A stretch of 15,128 nt of DNA, taken from positions 1 through 15,128 of the forward strand of contig CAZUVM010000235.1 in the NCBI GenBank assembly GCA_964623885.1, read 5' to 3'. The translations under genes were made by a program, and so were the position numbers. The notes beneath the pieces are model-generated. The model was not told the origin of the DNA. It searched no databases and saw only the letters and a program-made list of their open reading frames with translations. How positions within the stretch are numbered: the stretch's first letter is position 1; the number at the start of each line of letters is the position of its first letter. This stretch comes from CAZUVM01 sp964623885. Lineage in GTDB: Bacteria; Verrucomicrobiota; Verrucomicrobiia; Limisphaerales; UBA8199. Of the stretch, positions 12,694 to 15,128 are shown piece after piece.

Positions 12694-15128
12694 ATGAAGT
12701 CGTTTTATCCCCATTCCAATAAAAGATGTTGTCGGCTCGCGGAATTCCTTTTGTTGGTTTCAATGCTTTTGCCCATCGCCCAGCCAACGTGGGCAGCCTT
12801 GCCGCCGGGTTGGAGCGATGCCGATATTGGTTCGCCCGGTTTGGCTGGGTCGGCAGGTGATACGAATGGCCTTTGGACCATAACCGGCGGCGGCTCAGAT
12901 ATCTGGAACAACTCCGATCAATTCAATTTTGCGAGCACAACGCTGTACAGCGACGGAACCCTGATTGCTCGAGTGACCAGCATCCAGAACAGCGACCCGG
13001 GCTCCGGTTGGTCCAAGGCCGGACTGATGTTTCGCAATGACAACACCGGAGGGTCGGTGAACGTCAGCATCGTCGCCACTGCCGGCCAGGGTGTCAGCTT
13101 TCAATGGCGAAGCACTGCCGGCGGTGGTTGTGGCAACAGCCAGGTGGCTGGCATAACAGTGCCGGTTTGGCTCCAATTGGTGCGGTCCGGCCAGAATTTC
13201 ACGGGCTCTTACAGTTCTGATGGCGTCAACTGGGTGCAGGTCTCCAGCCAGCAGATTTCGATGAACGGCACGGTGATGGCGGGCCTGGATGTGACCGCGC
13301 ACAACAATGCAGCGCTGAACACCGCTACTTTCACTAACGTCAGTCTGACTGCGGTTACCAATCTGGTCATCGCCAATCAGTCGGCCTCCGTGCTCGCCAC
13401 GTCGGCAACGCTCAGCGGCCAGGTATCCTGGCCAGGCGCCGGCACGCCATTTGTCACCATTTACTACGGCACCAGCGACGGCAAAACTAACGCCGCCTCC
13501 TGGTCTAATAGCATCTTCCTGGGCCAAACCAACGGAAGCTTCAGTGCTACAGTAACGGGGCTGACGACTAACACGACTTACTATTTCACCGCCTTTGCGT
13601 CGAACTCGGTCACCAAGTCGTGGGCCCAGCCATCGTTGAGTTTCACTACTTTGGCGGCCAACCCGTCCGTGACGCGCGTACCGGTCCTCACGTACCACTA
13701 CGACAACACGCGACAGGGGGCGAACACCAATGAGACCTGGCTCACACCGGCCAATGTGAACACCAACACGTTCGGAAAATTGTTTTCGTACACGTTGGAC
13801 GGCTACGTTTATGCCGAGCCCTTGTTCATGACCAACGTCACCATTCCCGGCCTGGGCGTGCACAACGTCGTGTTCGTTGCAACCGAACATGACACCTTGT
13901 ATGCGCTCGATGCCGACAACAACACCGGGGCGAACGGCGGCGTGCTCTGGAAAAACAATTTCGGAGTTTCAGCCAACAGCGCGGCCGCGCCGTTCGGTTA
14001 TCGCTATAGCGGCGGCGGCTACACGGATATCGTGCCGGAAGTCGGCATGACCGGCACGCCGGTGATTGACCCGTCGACCGGCACGATTTACGTGAACGCC
14101 TTCACGCGCGACATCGTTGGGAGCACCACAAACTATGTTCACCGGATTCACGCTCTGGACGTAACGACCGGCGCCGAACGGCCATATAGCCCCGTCGTGG
14201 TCGCGGGTCAGGTGCCGGGATCTGGGGTGGGCAGTTCGGGCGGGTGGCAGATATTTTCGGCGGTTCAGCATGGCGAGCGTCCAGCGTTGTGCCTGGCTAA
14301 CGGACTGCTCGTGGTCGCTTATGCCAGCTATGCCGATACCGACCCCTATCACGGTTGGGTATTCGCCTATAACGCGACGAATCTTGCCTTGAAAGGCGTT
14401 TTTAATACGACGCCCAATGCGAGCACAGCGGTCTTCGGTGCGAACGCAGCCGAGGGCGGTATCTGGATGGGTGGTGGCGGCATTTGCGTGGATGCGGCCA
14501 ACAACCTCTATTTCGAAAGCGGCAACGGCTCGTTCAGCGCCAACACCAACGGCGGCGATTACGCGGACAGTTTTGTGAAACTCTCGACGACCAATACTTT
14601 GACGACTAACATTCTAGCCGTCGCCGATTACTTCACGCCTAATGACCAGGCGACGCTCGCGGCCAATGACACGGATCTCGGCTCCTGCGGACCCTTGCTC
14701 CTGCCGGACTCGGTGGGCAGCGCGGCCCATCGGCATCTCATCGTAGGACCAGGCAAGTCGGGCAGGATTTATCTCGTTGACCGCGATACCATGGGGCACT
14801 GGCAAAGCGGCAGTGACAGCCAGATTGTGGAAGCCTTCAATGGCATCAACGGTTCTTGGAGCCCGCCTGCGTATTGGAACAATTTGCTTTTTTTCCAGGC
14901 GAGCTCCTCGGCGCTCAAAGCTTTCAGCATCAGCAACGCTTCGATCAATCAGACTGCCGTGGCCAGCGCTCCGGTTTCAGTGGGCGGACTCAACGGCAGC
15001 CCGGTGGTTTCGGCCAACGGCAACAACAATGGCATTGTCTGGGTGATCGACAACAATTCCGGCAACAGTGGCAGTCCGGGAACGCTCTATGCCTTAAGTG
15101 CCGTCAACGTTTCGCAAGTGCTCTGGAG
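12694..15128 (+). CDS. Large secreted protein: DUF1349/laminin-G-like, FN3 and beta-propeller modules, 3' end outside window
   Basis: From the ATG at 12694 an uninterrupted frame runs 811 codons to the window edge. A signal peptide (about 1-35; LAEFLLLVSMLLPIAQPTWA) precedes a concanavalin/laminin-G-like module (about 38-220) with WSDADIGSPGLAGSAG, GWSKAGLMFRND and GSYSSDGVNWVQV, which is the DUF1349-type pattern. A fibronectin-III-like domain follows (about 225-320; TNTTYYFTAFASNS). From about 332 the protein is PQQ-like/quinoprotein-type beta-propeller: YHYDNTRQGAN, VVFVATEHDTLYALDAD, GGGGICVDAANNLYFESGNG and, near the edge, GTLYALSAVNVSQVLW. Such repeats bind PQQ in dehydrogenases, but many extracellular propellers of this style have lost the cofactor, and no cofactor-binding Cys pair was identified. 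Likely exported; a binding or carbohydrate-related role is inferred from the modules. Further domains or a sorting signal probably lie beyond the window. Confidence 0.85.
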   Translation, partial: MKSFYPHSNKRCCRLAEFLLLVSMLLPIAQPTWAALPPGWSDADIGSPGLAGSAGDTNGLWTITGGGSDIWNNSDQFNFASTTLYSDGTLIARVTSIQNSDPGSGWSKAGLMFRNDNTGGSVNVSIVATAGQGVSFQWRSTAGGGCGNSQVAGITVPVWLQLVRSGQNFTGSYSSDGVNWVQVSSQQISMNGTVMAGLDVTAHNNAALNTATFTNVSLTAVTNLVIANQSASVLATSATLSGQVSWPGAGTPFVTIYYGTSDGKTNAASWSNSIFLGQTNGSFSATVTGLTTNTTYYFTAFASNSVTKSWAQPSLSFTTLAANPSVTRVPVLTYHYDNTRQGANTNETWLTPANVNTNTFGKLFSYTLDGYVYAEPLFMTNVTIPGLGVHNVVFVATEHDTLYALDADNNTGANGGVLWKNNFGVSANSAAAPFGYRYSGGGYTDIVPEVGMTGTPVIDPSTGTIYVNAFTRDIVGSTTNYVHRIHALDVTTGAERPYSPVVVAGQVPGSGVGSSGGWQIFSAVQHGERPALCLANGLLVVAYASYADTDPYHGWVFAYNATNLALKGVFNTTPNASTAVFGANAAEGGIWMGGGGICVDAANNLYFESGNGSFSANTNGGDYADSFVKLSTTNTLTTNILAVADYFTPNDQATLAANDTDLGSCGPLLLPDSVGSAAHRHLIVGPGKSGRIYLVDRDTMGHWQSGSDSQIVEAFNGINGSWSPPAYWNNLLFFQASSSALKAFSISNASINQTAVASAPVSVGGLNGSPVVSANGNNNGIVWVIDNNSGNSGSPGTLYALSAVNVSQVLW

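Noticed and set aside
12895..13890. 331-residue open frame on the minus strand
   Set aside because: Antisense to the DUF1349/FN3/propeller gene, with His/Arg/Val-rich composition and no recognisable domain. The plus frame has signal peptide and known modules.
1..15128. tRNA, rRNA, CRISPR arrays, insertion sequences, phage or defence genes
   Set aside because: I saw no cloverleaf pattern, no regularly spaced repeats, no transposase motifs with terminal repeats and no nuclease, helicase or toxin-antitoxin signatures. This was by eye and a covariance or profile search could still find a diverged case.

Overview
The window looks like a chromosomal segment of a Verrucomicrobiota bacterium, possibly a soil or freshwater Pedosphaera/Limisphaerales-type organism. 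The evidence is a type IV pilin-like N-terminus of the kind that is highly multiplied in this phylum, secreted proteins built from DUF1349/laminin-G-like, fibronectin-III and beta-propeller modules, a heme-motif protein with a QW-repeat barrel, several secreted glycoside hydrolases, moderately GC-rich DNA and mostly absent Shine-Dalgarno sequences. The assignment rests on protein style, not on a marker gene. No rRNA, tRNA, CRISPR array, insertion sequence or phage gene was recognised.

Layout. At the left edge a minus-strand gene encodes the N-terminus of a pilin/pseudopilin (1-141), with a plausible sigma70-type promoter at 220-249. A stretch of almost 1 kb (142-1100) has no convincing gene. 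It holds a hairpin, a promoter-like site, one doubtful small ORF and what looks like a decayed C-terminal fragment of a secreted protein. Two plus-strand secreted proteins follow: a CXXCH-containing QW-repeat protein (1101-2204) and an 865-residue clan GH-A-type glycoside hydrolase whose barrel appears to be interrupted by a carbohydrate-binding module (2364-4961). Facing them is a large minus-strand membrane protein fused to a spermidine-synthase-like domain (5080-7761). It is divergent from a plus-strand GH31 enzyme (7912-10029), which is followed after 30 bases by a UPF0316 membrane protein (10060-10665). The divergent spacer carries two identical 8-bp palindromes with a 12-bp repeat, the best candidate operator in the window.

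To the right, a minus-strand secreted NTF2/SnoaL-like protein (10772-11335) and a minus-strand secreted protein of unknown function (11905-12444) flank a 570-base stretch without a gene that contains two strong hairpins, one with the form of a minus-strand intrinsic terminator. Divergent from the latter gene, a large plus-strand secreted protein (DUF1349-like, then FN3, then beta-propeller) starts at 12694 and runs off the right edge.

Functionally the theme is export and extracellular carbohydrate processing: two glycoside hydrolases and a modular secreted propeller protein, beside a membrane aminopropyltransferase-like protein. No classical defence or mobile system is visible. The most unusual items are the CXXCH plus QW-repeat protein, the glycosidase with a split barrel, the GH31 enzyme with remodelled active-site motifs and the tandem palindromic operator candidate.
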